Assembly (NCBI RefSeq): GCF_006442975.2
Contig: NZ_CP083954.1
Span: 1,991,501-2,055,500 of the forward strand
Direction: 5' to 3'
Source: Mesorhizobium sp. B2-1-1
GTDB lineage: Bacteria; Pseudomonadota; Alphaproteobacteria; Rhizobiales; Rhizobiaceae
Length of the DNA stretch: 64,000 bases
In this document: positions 56,422-64,000 of the stretch, in pieces
How the letters are laid out: each line of letters starts with the position of its first letter
Position numbering within the stretch: position 1 is the stretch's first letter
Notes under the pieces: model-generated
The model's database searches: none
What the model was told of the DNA's origin: nothing
Seen by the model: only the letters and a program-made list of their open reading frames with translations
Made by a program: the position numbers and the translations under genes

Positions 56422-56790
56422 TCAGGCAGCGATCTTCAGGGTGCGAAAGCGCTCGAGTAGCTGCGGGCGGTTGAACGGCTTCAACAGATAGCCTTGGGCG
56501 CCGGCGCGCTTGGCTCGCATGATCGAGGCGATGTCCAGTTCGACCAACGAGATCAGGATCTGCGGCTTGGTCGGGCTTTCCATGGCGCGCACGCGCCGGA
56601 TCAGGTCGACCGCCTGTACATCCGGCAGTGCACCGTCGACCACGATGATATCAGGCATATCGGCGGCGCACATCTCCAGCGCATCAAGCCCGCTGGCGGC
56701 TTCGATGACCATCATGTCGGAACCGCCCAGGATGCGCTTCGCAACTTTCCTGATGACGCTAGAATCGTCGACGAACATGCAGCGTTTCAT
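56422..56790 (-). CDS. Single-domain response regulator (CheY-like)
   Basis: The 122-residue protein is one receiver domain: CMFVDDSSVIRKVAKRIL, Asp52 in IIVVDGALPDVQ, and Lys in YLLKPFNRPQL. No output domain is attached. It lies between ctrA and chpT in a cluster where a phosphorelay works, so it may be a phosphate sink or a partner of ChpT (inference); it does not obviously match CpdR or DivK. It is transcribed away from ctrA. Confidence 0.85.
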   Translation of the reverse strand: MKRCMFVDDSSVIRKVAKRILGGSDMMVIEAASGLDALEMCAADMPDIIVVDGALPDVQAVDLIRRVRAMESPTKPQILISLVELDIASIMRAKRAGAQGYLLKPFNRPQLLERFRTLKIAA

Positions 56791-57031
56791 TTCCGGGTCC
56801 TCTTTGCCTTGTGGCAATCCGGTCGCGTCGGGGTATCTGCCGCACAGCATAGGCCGATCTGGTAAAGAAGCCGGAAAGCCATTAGGTAAAATTTTTGCAA
56901 AGATGCCAGTTTGCAAGCTTTTCCTTGCAGATGCTTTGGCCGGCGCTGCCAGGCGAAGTTCATCTTTCGCCACAGGTCCATTCAACCAATATTACAGCGC
57001 TGAAATACTTTGCTGCTGGTTTGCGCGGATC

Positions 57032-57661
57032 TCAGGCCGCGGAAAGCACGATCTCTTCCGCGGTTGCATGGATCGATATCGTCATGTTGGCCTCCCGCGC
57101 CAGAAGCAGCGTATAGTAAGGCTGCACCGAATGCGCGTCGATCGGTTCCTCCGGCTTGTGGCCGGAATGCAGTTCGAGGAATTTCGGCGGCACCCGCAAC
57201 ATGGGGCCACTCGCCGAAAGCGCGAAGCGAGGCTCGGTCTCGAGATTCTCCAGCGTCACCGAAAGCTTGCCGCCACGTGGAATGGCAGCGTTGGCGACCA
57301 GGATCAGGTTGAGCAGCAGCTTGACCTTGTTCTTGGGCAACAGTGCACGGCTTCCATTCCAGGTGAGTTCCGGCTTCTCGTTCTTGAGGAAGGCGATAGC
57401 GACGGCTTCGGCATCGCCGGTGTCGATCTGCATGCCGGCGGAACCCGCCGCGCCGAAGGCGATGCGGGCGAACTGCAGGCGCGCCGAGGCGTTGCGGGCG
57501 CTCTGGCGGATCAGCTTCATGGCGTCCTCGTCGGCGCCGCCTTCATCGAGCAGTTCAAGCCCGTTGTTGATCGCGCCGACAGGCGAGATGATGTCGTGGC
57601 AGACCCGGCTGCACAAAAGTGCCGCCAGATCGGGGGCGGAAAGGGTGAAAAGATCGGACAT
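57032..57661 (-). CDS. chpT: Histidine phosphotransferase ChpT
   Basis: The 209-residue protein has the ChpT dimerisation helix and His22 in SRVCHDIISPVGAINNGLELL. The degenerate ATPase-like domain follows (NKVKLLLNLILVANAAIPRGGKLSV). ChpT moves phosphate from CckA to CtrA and CpdR. The ATG at 57661 gives the family start; it lies about 240 bases beyond the receiver gene and is the same direction as it. Confidence 0.93.
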   Translation of the reverse strand: MSDLFTLSAPDLAALLCSRVCHDIISPVGAINNGLELLDEGGADEDAMKLIRQSARNASARLQFARIAFGAAGSAGMQIDTGDAEAVAIAFLKNEKPELTWNGSRALLPKNKVKLLLNLILVANAAIPRGGKLSVTLENLETEPRFALSASGPMLRVPPKFLELHSGHKPEEPIDAHSVQPYYTLLLAREANMTISIHATAEEIVLSAA

Positions 57662-58003
57662 CGGCGAAAATCCCTGCAAAAATCCCATAAATCATGGCCG
57701 CGCGATCGATCGTCGCCTGCCCACGCGAATCACACTCTCTTCCCGAGCTTTCTGAATACACAGCGCCCGTGCGTGCAGCAACAAACCCAAAATCGCCGTT
57801 GGGGCCTATGGCGCGTTCACGCAGGCTGCTTGCCTGTATGAACGACCCCAACAGCCTTCGAACCGCCATCTTCATGTGCGAGTTTAATGGTTGAAAAAGG
57901 ATTACGGCATAGTTTGCCCCTAACAGCCATCCTTAACGGCCGCCTAAAGAGCCGTACGGGTGCGAGGCGTCGGCGAAAGTGCTCCCTGACGGAGATTGGA
58001 AGC
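57662..58003. promoter_or_regulatory. Divergent chpT-eipA intergenic region
   Basis: The 342 bases contain no supported gene. ATGGTTGA (57887-57894) is a 7-of-8 CtrA eight-mer on the minus strand (TCAACCAT), and CTTAAC occurs near 57931-57936. They are possible CtrA sites; EipA is reported to be CtrA-controlled in Brucella. Nothing else stands out. Confidence 0.4.
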
Positions 58004-58585
58004 ATGTTTTCCCGATTCTACGGCCGGAGTTTTCTCCGTGTCCTCTCAATGGCGATCACGCTCCTGGGCGTTCTCGTCTTCTCGACATCGGCCCTGCGGG
58101 CCCAGGAGTACACCGCTCAGGAGATTGTCGATTCCGGTCACAAGTTCTTCGGCGCGACATCGGGCGGCCTTGCCACAGTCGTGGAGAAGATTTTTGCTTC
58201 CTATGGCTTGCCCAACGGCTATCTGCTTGGCGAGGAGGGATCCGGCGCGCTGATCGGCGGCCTGACCTATGGCGAAGGCACGCTCTACACCAAGAATGCC
58301 GGCGACCATAAAGTGTTCTGGCAAGGCCCGTCGCTCGGCTGGGATTTCGGCGGCGAGGGATCGCGGGTGATGATGCTCGTCTATAATCTCGATGACGTCG
58401 GCAATCTCTACAACCGTTATGGCGGCGTCGCCGGCTCGGCCTATGTGGTGGCGGGCGTCGGATTCAACGTGCTGAAGAACAACAATGTGCTGCTGGTGCC
58501 GATCCGCACCGGCGTCGGCGCCCGGCTCGGCGTCAATCTCGGCTACCTGAAGCTTACCGACCGGGCGACGTGGAATCCGTTCTGA
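58004..58585 (+). CDS. eipA: Periplasmic EipA-like protein (DUF1134)
   Basis: The 193-residue protein has a signal peptide (FLRVLSMAITLLGVLVFSTSALRAQ) and the DUF1134 domain: EIVDSGHKFFGATSGGLATVVEKIFASYGLPNGYLLGEEGSGALIGGLTYGEGTLYT, then GPSLGWDFGGEGSRVMMLVYNLDD. EipA is a periplasmic beta-barrel-like protein that supports envelope integrity in Brucella, where its gene is linked to the cell-cycle network. It is divergent from chpT. GGAG lies before ATG 58004. Confidence 0.92.
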   Translation: MFSRFYGRSFLRVLSMAITLLGVLVFSTSALRAQEYTAQEIVDSGHKFFGATSGGLATVVEKIFASYGLPNGYLLGEEGSGALIGGLTYGEGTLYTKNAGDHKVFWQGPSLGWDFGGEGSRVMMLVYNLDDVGNLYNRYGGVAGSAYVVAGVGFNVLKNNNVLLVPIRTGVGARLGVNLGYLKLTDRATWNPF

Positions 58586-58772
58586 CCCGAGGTCACAACC
58601 GGAATGTGTATACGCTTTCGATGAGAATCCAGATCCGATGACCCATATGCGCCGCGGCGAGCCCTTGCCGCAGCGCCTGATTTCCGTCATGCCAACAGAG
58701 TAATGGTCAAAATTCGCGACGGCTTTTGATCCTCGTATTGTTGCATGTCGGCGCGCGATAACGGATAGTCAC

Positions 58773-59921
58773 TTGGTTCAGTCGGTCCTGTTCTTTGCTC
58801 TCGGCTTTCTCTGCGCCGGCTTTCTGGCGCTGATGGTGGCTCCGGCCATCTGGCGACGGGCGGTCGCTCTGACGCGCAAACGCATCGAAGCCTCGATCCC
58901 GCTGACGCAAGCCGAAATTGGGGCCGACAAGGACCGGATCCGGGCGGAGTTCGCCATGGCGACGCGCCGCCTCGAGATGAACGTCAAGGCGCTGCGCGAG
59001 AAGTCGACCGAGCAGCTCATCGAGATCAATCGCGGCCGCGAGGCCCTGAAGGGGCTGGCGATGGAGCGCATGGACAAGAACCAGGTGCTCGATGAACTGG
59101 CTGCCAAGAACGCGGCGCTGCACCAGCGCGAGGATGAACTGCACCGGCTGTCCGAGCGGCTCAAGGAGACCGAACGCAAACTGGAGAAGCGCGCGCTTGA
59201 GCTTGAGAAGCTGGAACGCATGTATGACGACGCCAGCTTCTCCTCCAGCAGCCGCCAGATCGAACTTGTGGCGCGCGAATCCGAGTTGCAGAAGCTCGCC
59301 AGCGATATCGCGCTGCTGCGCGGCCAGCGCAAGGAGGCGGACAGGCGCAACCAGGAGATCGCGGCCGAAAGCAAGGCCGCGCGTGAGGCGCTGAAGGCCG
59401 AGAGGAAAAAAACCGCCGAACTGGACAAGAAAGTCGAACGGTTGCTCGCCGCGCTTGCCGACCGAGAGGAGAAGCTCGAACGCCGCGAGAAAGATCTGGC
59501 GCGGCAGCGCGAAAAAGCGAAGGCCGAGGACGGCGCGTCGGCCTTGCGGTTGATCAGCGGGCAGGTACAGGCGGACAGGCGCGACGACGTCGAAAAGGCG
59601 ATCGCCAGGCTCGATGCCGACCGTGAGCGGCTGGAGGCCAGACTGACGGCACTGGTACGCGAGAACAAGCGGCTGAAGGCGGATCTGTCCGCCGCCGAGG
59701 CCGCCGGCCCACAGGGCGATACACGCCACGCAAGTTCCATGTTGCGCGAACAGATGAATGACCTGGCGGCGGAAGTCGTCAACTTGACAGCCAAGCTCGA
59801 AGGGCCGGGGTCGCCGATCGCCAAGGCGCTGGAGGCGCAGCAGGATGCGCGTCCGAACAGCGGCGGCCGCAGCCTTGCCGACCGCGTGCGGGCATTACAG
59901 AAGCCGGCTGCGGCAGATTGA
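58773..59921 (+). CDS. Membrane-anchored coiled-coil protein, unknown
   Basis: The 382-residue protein begins with one membrane helix (VLFFALGFLCAGFLALMVAP) and the rest is almost all coiled coil from residue 40 to 300 (repeats rich in Glu, Lys, Arg, Leu and Ala, e.g. KNAALHQREDELHRLSERLKETERKLEKRALELEKLERM). The start is a TTG at 58773; no ATG or GTG lies upstream in frame before a stop. It is a rhizobial-type protein I do not recognise by name; a cell-envelope or division-scaffold role is possible. Confidence 0.75.
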   Translation: MVQSVLFFALGFLCAGFLALMVAPAIWRRAVALTRKRIEASIPLTQAEIGADKDRIRAEFAMATRRLEMNVKALREKSTEQLIEINRGREALKGLAMERMDKNQVLDELAAKNAALHQREDELHRLSERLKETERKLEKRALELEKLERMYDDASFSSSSRQIELVARESELQKLASDIALLRGQRKEADRRNQEIAAESKAAREALKAERKKTAELDKKVERLLAALADREEKLERREKDLARQREKAKAEDGASALRLISGQVQADRRDDVEKAIARLDADRERLEARLTALVRENKRLKADLSAAEAAGPQGDTRHASSMLREQMNDLAAEVVNLTAKLEGPGSPIAKALEAQQDARPNSGGRSLADRVRALQKPAAAD

Positions 59922-59923
59922 AT

Positions 59924-60727
59924 TCAGGCACCGCCAGCGCAGAAATGATGCAGGGCGATGGCGGATGCCGCCGCGACGTTCAGGCTGTCGAAGCCTTCCG
60001 ACATGTTGATCCGAACAGTATTGAGACGGGCGAGCAGGCTTTCGGGCAGGCCTTGGCCCTCAGTCCCGAGGTAGAGTGCCAGGCGTTCGGCCGGTTTTGC
60101 ATCGCGTATGTCTGATGTCCCGCGCGGCGACAGCGCAAATTGGGTAAAGCCACGCCGGTCGAGCGTCGCGGCGAACCGCGCGGTGTCGCTGAACGAGGCA
60201 AACGGGACCTTCAAGGCCGCGCCGACCGAAACGCGGATCGCCTTGCGATAGAGCGGATCGCAGCAGGTCGCATCCAAAAGGATCGCGTTGGCGCCGAACG
60301 CGGCGGCGTTGCGGAAAATCGAGCCCATGTTGTCATGGTTGGCGATGCCGACGAGCACCACGATCAATGCTCGGGCAGGCAAGCCGTCCAGCAGGGCCTC
60401 GGCCAGCTGGGGCGTCTCCTTGCGACCAATGGCAAGAATGCCGCGATGCATGTGAAACCCGGCAATGGCATCCATCACAGCCCCGGCGGCGACATAGACC
60501 GGCAGGTCAGGAGATGCCTTGTGCAGGATTTCTTCGAGGCCGGCCAAGCGGTTCTCCAGAACCAGCGCCGATTCGGCACGGAAGCGAGCGGCCGACAGTA
60601 GCATGTCGAGCACGACCTTGCCCTCGGCAATGAAGCGGCCCTGTCGGCCGGCGAGGTCACGCTCGCGGATGTCGAGATAGGCGGCGACGCGCGGATCCCG
60701 CGGATCGTCGATGTGGACAAGGATCAT
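59924..60727 (-). CDS. SpoU/TrmH-family RNA 2'-O-methyltransferase
   Basis: The 267-residue protein has the SPOUT C-terminal knot: VVLVGIANHDNMGSIFRNAAAFGANAILLD, SVGAALKVPF, LGTEGQGLPESLLA and VRINMSEGFDSLNVAAASAIALHHF, which are the three TrmH motifs. An N-terminal RNA-binding domain precedes it. It methylates a ribose in rRNA or tRNA; the exact target is not clear. It converges with the coiled-coil gene with 2 bases between stops. Confidence 0.9.
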   Translation of the reverse strand: MILVHIDDPRDPRVAAYLDIRERDLAGRQGRFIAEGKVVLDMLLSAARFRAESALVLENRLAGLEEILHKASPDLPVYVAAGAVMDAIAGFHMHRGILAIGRKETPQLAEALLDGLPARALIVVLVGIANHDNMGSIFRNAAAFGANAILLDATCCDPLYRKAIRVSVGAALKVPFASFSDTARFAATLDRRGFTQFALSPRGTSDIRDAKPAERLALYLGTEGQGLPESLLARLNTVRINMSEGFDSLNVAAASAIALHHFCAGGA

Positions 60728-60866
60728 CTGAGCCTCGGCTGACAATCGGAATCGGTTGCCAAGAACACGATGCACGGAGGCAGTGTCAAAGTGTATTTTG
60801 CGCGCCCAGGATGGACGCACATTGCGGAAGGCCGCTGGTGGCGTAAACGTTTACGCGACCAGCCGT

Positions 60867-61235
60867 TCAAGTTCCGGCGCGGCGCAGCCTTTGTGCCATC
60901 TGGGACAGATCATCCTTGCCGCTGCCGAAAATGCCGTCGAGCGTGGCAAGCAGTTCGCGCACGGCGTCGGATTTGCAGGAGTAGTAAATCATCTGGCGGT
61001 CGCGGCGGGTGTCCACAAGGTCCAGCGCCCGCAACTTTGCCAAATGCTGCGACAGGGCGGACTGGCTGAGCATCACCTTCTCGGCGATGGCTCCGACCGA
61101 CATTTCACCGTCGATCAGATAACTCATGATCAAAAGCCGTTTTTCATTGCCCATCAGCATCAGAAATTCGGCCGCCGATCCGGCGTTGGCGATTAGCTTT
61201 GTCGAGATCATCGATCCCCCATGCTCTTTGCTCAT
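60867..61235 (-). CDS. ArsR-family regulator, NolR-like
   Basis: The 122-residue protein has the ArsR winged helix MSVGAIAEKVMLSQSALSQHLAKLRALDLVDTRRDRQMIYYS, very close to the corresponding part of rhizobial NolR, a regulator of nod genes and growth. No metal-binding Cys pair typical of metal sensors is visible, which also suits NolR. The start is either the ATG at 61235 or at 61211. It is monocistronic. Confidence 0.82.
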   Translation of the reverse strand: MSKEHGGSMISTKLIANAGSAAEFLMLMGNEKRLLIMSYLIDGEMSVGAIAEKVMLSQSALSQHLAKLRALDLVDTRRDRQMIYYSCKSDAVRELLATLDGIFGSGKDDLSQMAQRLRRAGT

Positions 61236-61367
61236 CGAGGCACCATGGGGGCAATGGTGCCTGAATCCATAAACTCAGTTGTGAATGGTCGCCAACGAGT
61301 CAGCGCCACAGCCAAAGGGTAGAACATTTCATTCAAATCTCAAGCGTTGCTTTTGATCAAACGTAAT

Positions 61368-62147
61368 TTAAGTGCGGTTATTTGGCGACGTTGCCGCCCG
61401 GCCGCTCTTGGCCATGTCGACCAAGACGTGCCTCAACTCATGCGCTGTGACCAAGGGCTGCGGAAAGAAGACCCTGCCGGCATCGTCGCCAGAGGCCAGA
61501 TCCATGCCGTCGGCATCGAATCCGGCGATGACCCAGCCGTCGCCGGATGCCCGGGCAAAATGATGCGCGTAGAGGGCGACGGCGTCGAGATGGTCCGCAT
61601 TCATGTGGTCGATCGCGGATTGCTCGCTGGCTGCCAGTTCCTCGACGATCGGCCCGTCGGTGATGAGATCGGTGCGATCAAGCAGGTAGGCCTTGCCGAA
61701 GCCGCCGTTCAGGCTGGCGCGCTGCGGTTCGAGACGAAAGATCGAAAAGTCGCCGAGGCCGGCATAGAGGCTGGCCTTCGGATTGTGGTTGAGATAGCGG
61801 CGTTCGGCGCGTGCATGCGCGTCCGATCCGCGCTCGATCCGCGCTGCCCGGCAGATCAGCGTCAACCGGGGATGCGCGAGCGGGTCGCCCTTGCCCGGCT
61901 CGCCGAGCAGCAGCGAACAGCGCGGGTCCGCAAGTATGGCGGGCGTATGGGCCGAAAGCTGCGACACCAGGATCAGCGGCGTGCCGTCGACGTCGGTGGC
62001 GACGCCGACCCGACTCGCCAGCGGCGAACCCGTTTGCGGCTCCAACACCGCCAAGGCGCCGAAGCGGGTGCGGCGCATGAGTGTCTTGGCCTGCCGGACC
62101 GCCTCGGCGTCGGTCTCGCGGATCACGTCCTTCGTTCGATCGGCCAA
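61368..62147 (-). CDS. HugZ-like pyridoxamine-oxidase-fold protein (DUF2470)
   Basis: The 259-residue protein has an N-terminal split-barrel FMN-binding fold (TRFGALAVLEPQTGSPLASRVGVATDVDGTPLILVSQLSAHT). A DUF2470 C-terminal domain follows, with SAIDHMNADHLDAVALYA. This pair is characteristic of haem-degrading HugZ and related proteins. Haem oxygenase activity is plausible but not certain in rhizobia. The start at ATG 62147 is a good N-terminus. Confidence 0.87.
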   Translation of the reverse strand: MADRTKDVIRETDAEAVRQAKTLMRRTRFGALAVLEPQTGSPLASRVGVATDVDGTPLILVSQLSAHTPAILADPRCSLLLGEPGKGDPLAHPRLTLICRAARIERGSDAHARAERRYLNHNPKASLYAGLGDFSIFRLEPQRASLNGGFGKAYLLDRTDLITDGPIVEELAASEQSAIDHMNADHLDAVALYAHHFARASGDGWVIAGFDADGMDLASGDDAGRVFFPQPLVTAHELRHVLVDMAKSGRAATSPNNRT

Positions 62148-62214
62148 AATGCTCGCCCCGCTAAGTTGATTTGACTATTCCACTTATCAGACGATGGCGC
62201 CAGGCTGGCAAGTG

Positions 62215-62976
62215 CTACTTCGGAGCCATGCGAATGGCGCCATCGAGACGAATGGTCTCGCCGTTGAGCATCTGATTCTCGATGATGTGCAAGGCAAGGG
62301 CCGCATATTCCGACGGCTCGCCGAGGCGCGAGGGGAAGGGCACCGCGGCGCCCAGCGAATCCTGCACCTCCTGCGGCATGCCGGCCATCATCGGCGTCTT
62401 GAATATGCCGGGTGCGATGGTGCAGACCCGGATGCCGGAACGGGCAAGATCGCGCGCCACCGGCAGCGTCATGCCGACGACCCCGCCCTTTGATGCCGAA
62501 TACGCGGCCTGGCCGATCTGGCCGTCATAGGCGGCGACGGATGCGGTGTTGACGACGACGCCGCGCTCGCCGCCCTGCAGCGGGTCGAGCTTTGCGGCGC
62601 GGTCGGCGACGAGGCGGATCATGTTGAAAGTGCCGATCAGATTGACTTCGATCACTTTGCGGTACTGATCGAGCGGATGGGGACCATCCTTGCCGATCGT
62701 CTTCACGCCGATGGCAATGCCGGCGCAATTGACCAGGATGCGCGGTTCGCCCAGCTTGGCCGCGACCTCGGCAAGCGCGGCAACACCGCTGTCGGCGCTG
62801 CCGACATCGCATTGGACGGCGATGCCGCCGATCTCGGCCGCCACCTTGGCCGCCCGATCGACGCCGACATCCAAGATGGCGACGCGGGCGCCCCTGGCGG
62901 CCAGCGCGCGCGCCGTCGCCTCGCCAAGGCCGGAGCCGCCGCCGGTAACAACCGCGACCTCGCCGTTTGGATTCAT
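62215..62976 (-). CDS. SDR, 3-hydroxyacyl-CoA dehydrogenase type II-like
   Basis: The 253-residue protein has [26 protein letters not shown] near residue 10, NCAG, the Ser of [11 protein letters not shown], and YSASKGG. The [48 protein letters not shown] part is typical of HSD17B10-like 3-hydroxyacyl-CoA dehydrogenases. It probably acts in fatty-acid or branched-chain amino-acid breakdown. It is a monocistronic gene with no partner in the window. Confidence 0.92.
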   Translation of the reverse strand: MNPNGEVAVVTGGGSGLGEATARALAARGARVAILDVGVDRAAKVAAEIGGIAVQCDVGSADSGVAALAEVAAKLGEPRILVNCAGIAIGVKTIGKDGPHPLDQYRKVIEVNLIGTFNMIRLVADRAAKLDPLQGGERGVVVNTASVAAYDGQIGQAAYSASKGGVVGMTLPVARDLARSGIRVCTIAPGIFKTPMMAGMPQEVQDSLGAAVPFPSRLGEPSEYAALALHIIENQMLNGETIRLDGAIRMAPK

Positions 62977-63035
62977 GGCGTCATCCTTTCACATGAGAGT
63001 CAGGCGTGGATCAGGCGCGCAATCGGCGCGAATGG

Positions 63036-63572
63036 TCAAGCCATCGCGGCAAAGTGCTCGGCGACCCTGGCCTGGTCGGCATGGCAGACCTCGCCCGTGA
63101 GCCTTGCAACCGCGCCCGGCATGATCTCGTGCGACAGCAGCCTGTCGAGATCGACGGGGCGTGGCATCGATATCTGGCCGCGCGGGATACGCTTGAAGCC
63201 GAGCGGTCCATAATAGGGCTCGTCGCCGACCAGCATGACGGCGGGCGCTCGGGCCTTGGCGGCCGCTTCCAGCGCGATCGCCACCAGCCGGCGGCCGATG
63301 CCGAGATTCTTGAAGGCCGGCCGCACCGCCAGCGGCCCGAGCATCAGCGCGCGTCCGGCGCCTGCGGCGATGCGGGTCATGCGAACTGATGCGACCACGA
63401 GATCGCCGTCCATGGCGACGAAGGACAGCGCGCGTTCATGCCCGCCGGCCTCGCGGATCTTGTAGGCGGCCAGCACAAAACGGCCGGGCCCGAAGGCTTC
63501 GTCATTGATGGCTTCGATCTGAGGGTCGTGCGCCGGAGTTTCCGGCAGGTATTCTACGTCGGCAAGGCTCAT
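63036..63572 (-). CDS. GNAT-family N-acetyltransferase
   Basis: The 178-residue protein has the acetyl-CoA motif A LGPLAVRPAFKNLGIGRRLVAIALEAA near residue 77 and the strand-helix order of YhbS-like acetyltransferases, including PAVMLVGDEPYYGPLGFKRIPRG. Its substrate is unknown. The ATG at 63572 gives a normal-length N-terminus. The next 287 bases have nothing else supported. Confidence 0.9.
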   Translation of the reverse strand: MSLADVEYLPETPAHDPQIEAINDEAFGPGRFVLAAYKIREAGGHERALSFVAMDGDLVVASVRMTRIAAGAGRALMLGPLAVRPAFKNLGIGRRLVAIALEAAAKARAPAVMLVGDEPYYGPLGFKRIPRGQISMPRPVDLDRLLSHEIMPGAVARLTGEVCHADQARVAEHFAAMA

Positions 63573-63859
63573 GGTCTTTGCGTTCCGGTACAGGAGGAAA
63601 GGTTTGCTGCAAACGGCAGCATTCGCCAATCAGCGCTTTATCAAGCGTGGGCGCCCTTTCGTCGTCGGTCGAACCGGATCAAAGCAAAATCGAACATGCG
63701 GAGTGTCCGCTAGCATCAATTTCCCGCCGCTGCAATCGGCGGTTTTGCAGGTAGAGAGCAACGGGCGCCGCGACGTGCTTGACGATCTGTTCAGCGCCCG
63801 GCGATTCCATGCAACGACTTGGAGCCCTACATGATGTCCTAGACAGGAAAGGACAAGCG

Positions 63860-64000
63860 ATGGGATTGCTGGTCGAAGGCAAATGGCAGGACCGCTGGTA
63901 CGACACCAAAGGCAGCGGCGGCAAATTCGTGCGGGCGCAGTCGCAATGGCGCGACTGGATCACTCGTGACGGGGCGCCTGCCGAAGGCCGCGGCCGCGGC
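63860..64000 (+). CDS. Glutathionyl-hydroquinone reductase, N-terminal fragment (cut by window)
   Basis: The visible 47 residues (MGLLVEGKWQDRWYDTKGSG, then GKFVRAQSQWRDWITRDGAP) match the N-terminus of the YqjG/PcpF GST-like group, which reduces glutathionyl-hydroquinones. AAAGGA precedes the ATG at 63860. The rest of the gene, including the catalytic Cys, lies outside the window. Confidence 0.85.
   Translation, partial: MGLLVEGKWQDRWYDTKGSGGKFVRAQSQWRDWITRDGAPAEGRGRG

Noticed and set aside
56422..56790. CpdR
   Set aside because: The residues around the Asp and the N-terminus do not match the CpdR pattern I know; position near chpT alone is not enough.

Overview
The window is a GC-rich alphaproteobacterial chromosome segment. 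It most likely comes from the Rhizobiales, close to Mesorhizobium/Aminobacter. Reasons: a CtrA/ChpT/SciP cell-cycle cluster, an EipA (DUF1134) gene, a NolR-like ArsR regulator, several GGAAC-N16/17-cGTT promoters of the EcfG general-stress type, and a rhizobial-type palindromic intergenic repeat. No phage, CRISPR array or intact insertion sequence was found. One IS-end-like remnant lies beside a tRNA-Met gene.

Layout. 0-16.5 kb is an accessory block of stress and housekeeping extras: nucleotidyltransferase/metallophosphoesterase pair, CBS protein, an orphan nuoD, MgtC-like protein, flavodoxin-like reductase, HD hydrolase, stand-alone ATP-dependent DNA ligase, GFA proteins, isochorismatase-like hydrolase, PPC/DUF296 protein, EmrAB-type efflux pair and a PQQ glucose-type dehydrogenase. 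Many of the small genes have an EcfG-like promoter. 16.7-28.6 kb is a 12-gene operon for Alternative Complex III (actABCDEF), an unknown membrane protein, SCO/SenC, and a caa3 oxidase (coxB-cytochrome c fusion, coxA, coxC, coxD). It starts behind a perfect EcfG-type promoter. It would let the cell oxidise quinol and reduce oxygen without the bc1 complex, possibly in stationary phase or under stress.

29.7-40.1 kb is a LacI-controlled catabolic operon. It holds a ribose-class ABC transporter, a histidinol-dehydrogenase-family enzyme, the LacI regulator, an unknown protein, a lactonase-like metallo-hydrolase, a lambda-crystallin/hydroxyacyl-CoA-type dehydrogenase and an SDR. Perfect GAGAACGTTCTC-core palindromes precede the ATPase gene and the binding-protein gene. 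40.2-49.2 kb (minus strand) is a Dpp/Opp-type ABC system with an M14-like deacylase and a CocE/NonD-type hydrolase, next to a divergent XRE-type regulator.

50.2-64 kb is mostly core genome: tRNA-Met, a Gfo/Idh/MocA oxidoreductase, mnmA, the cell-cycle group sciP, fliJ-like, ctrA, a receiver protein, chpT and eipA, then a coiled-coil membrane protein, a TrmH-type methyltransferase, a NolR-like regulator, a HugZ-like protein, an SDR, a GNAT, and the start of a glutathionyl-hydroquinone reductase cut by the window edge. Two genes carry an apparent one-base frameshift: a small membrane protein at 13.7-13.9 kb and a quinone oxidoreductase at 53.3-54.3 kb. Each could be a real pseudogene or a sequencing error.
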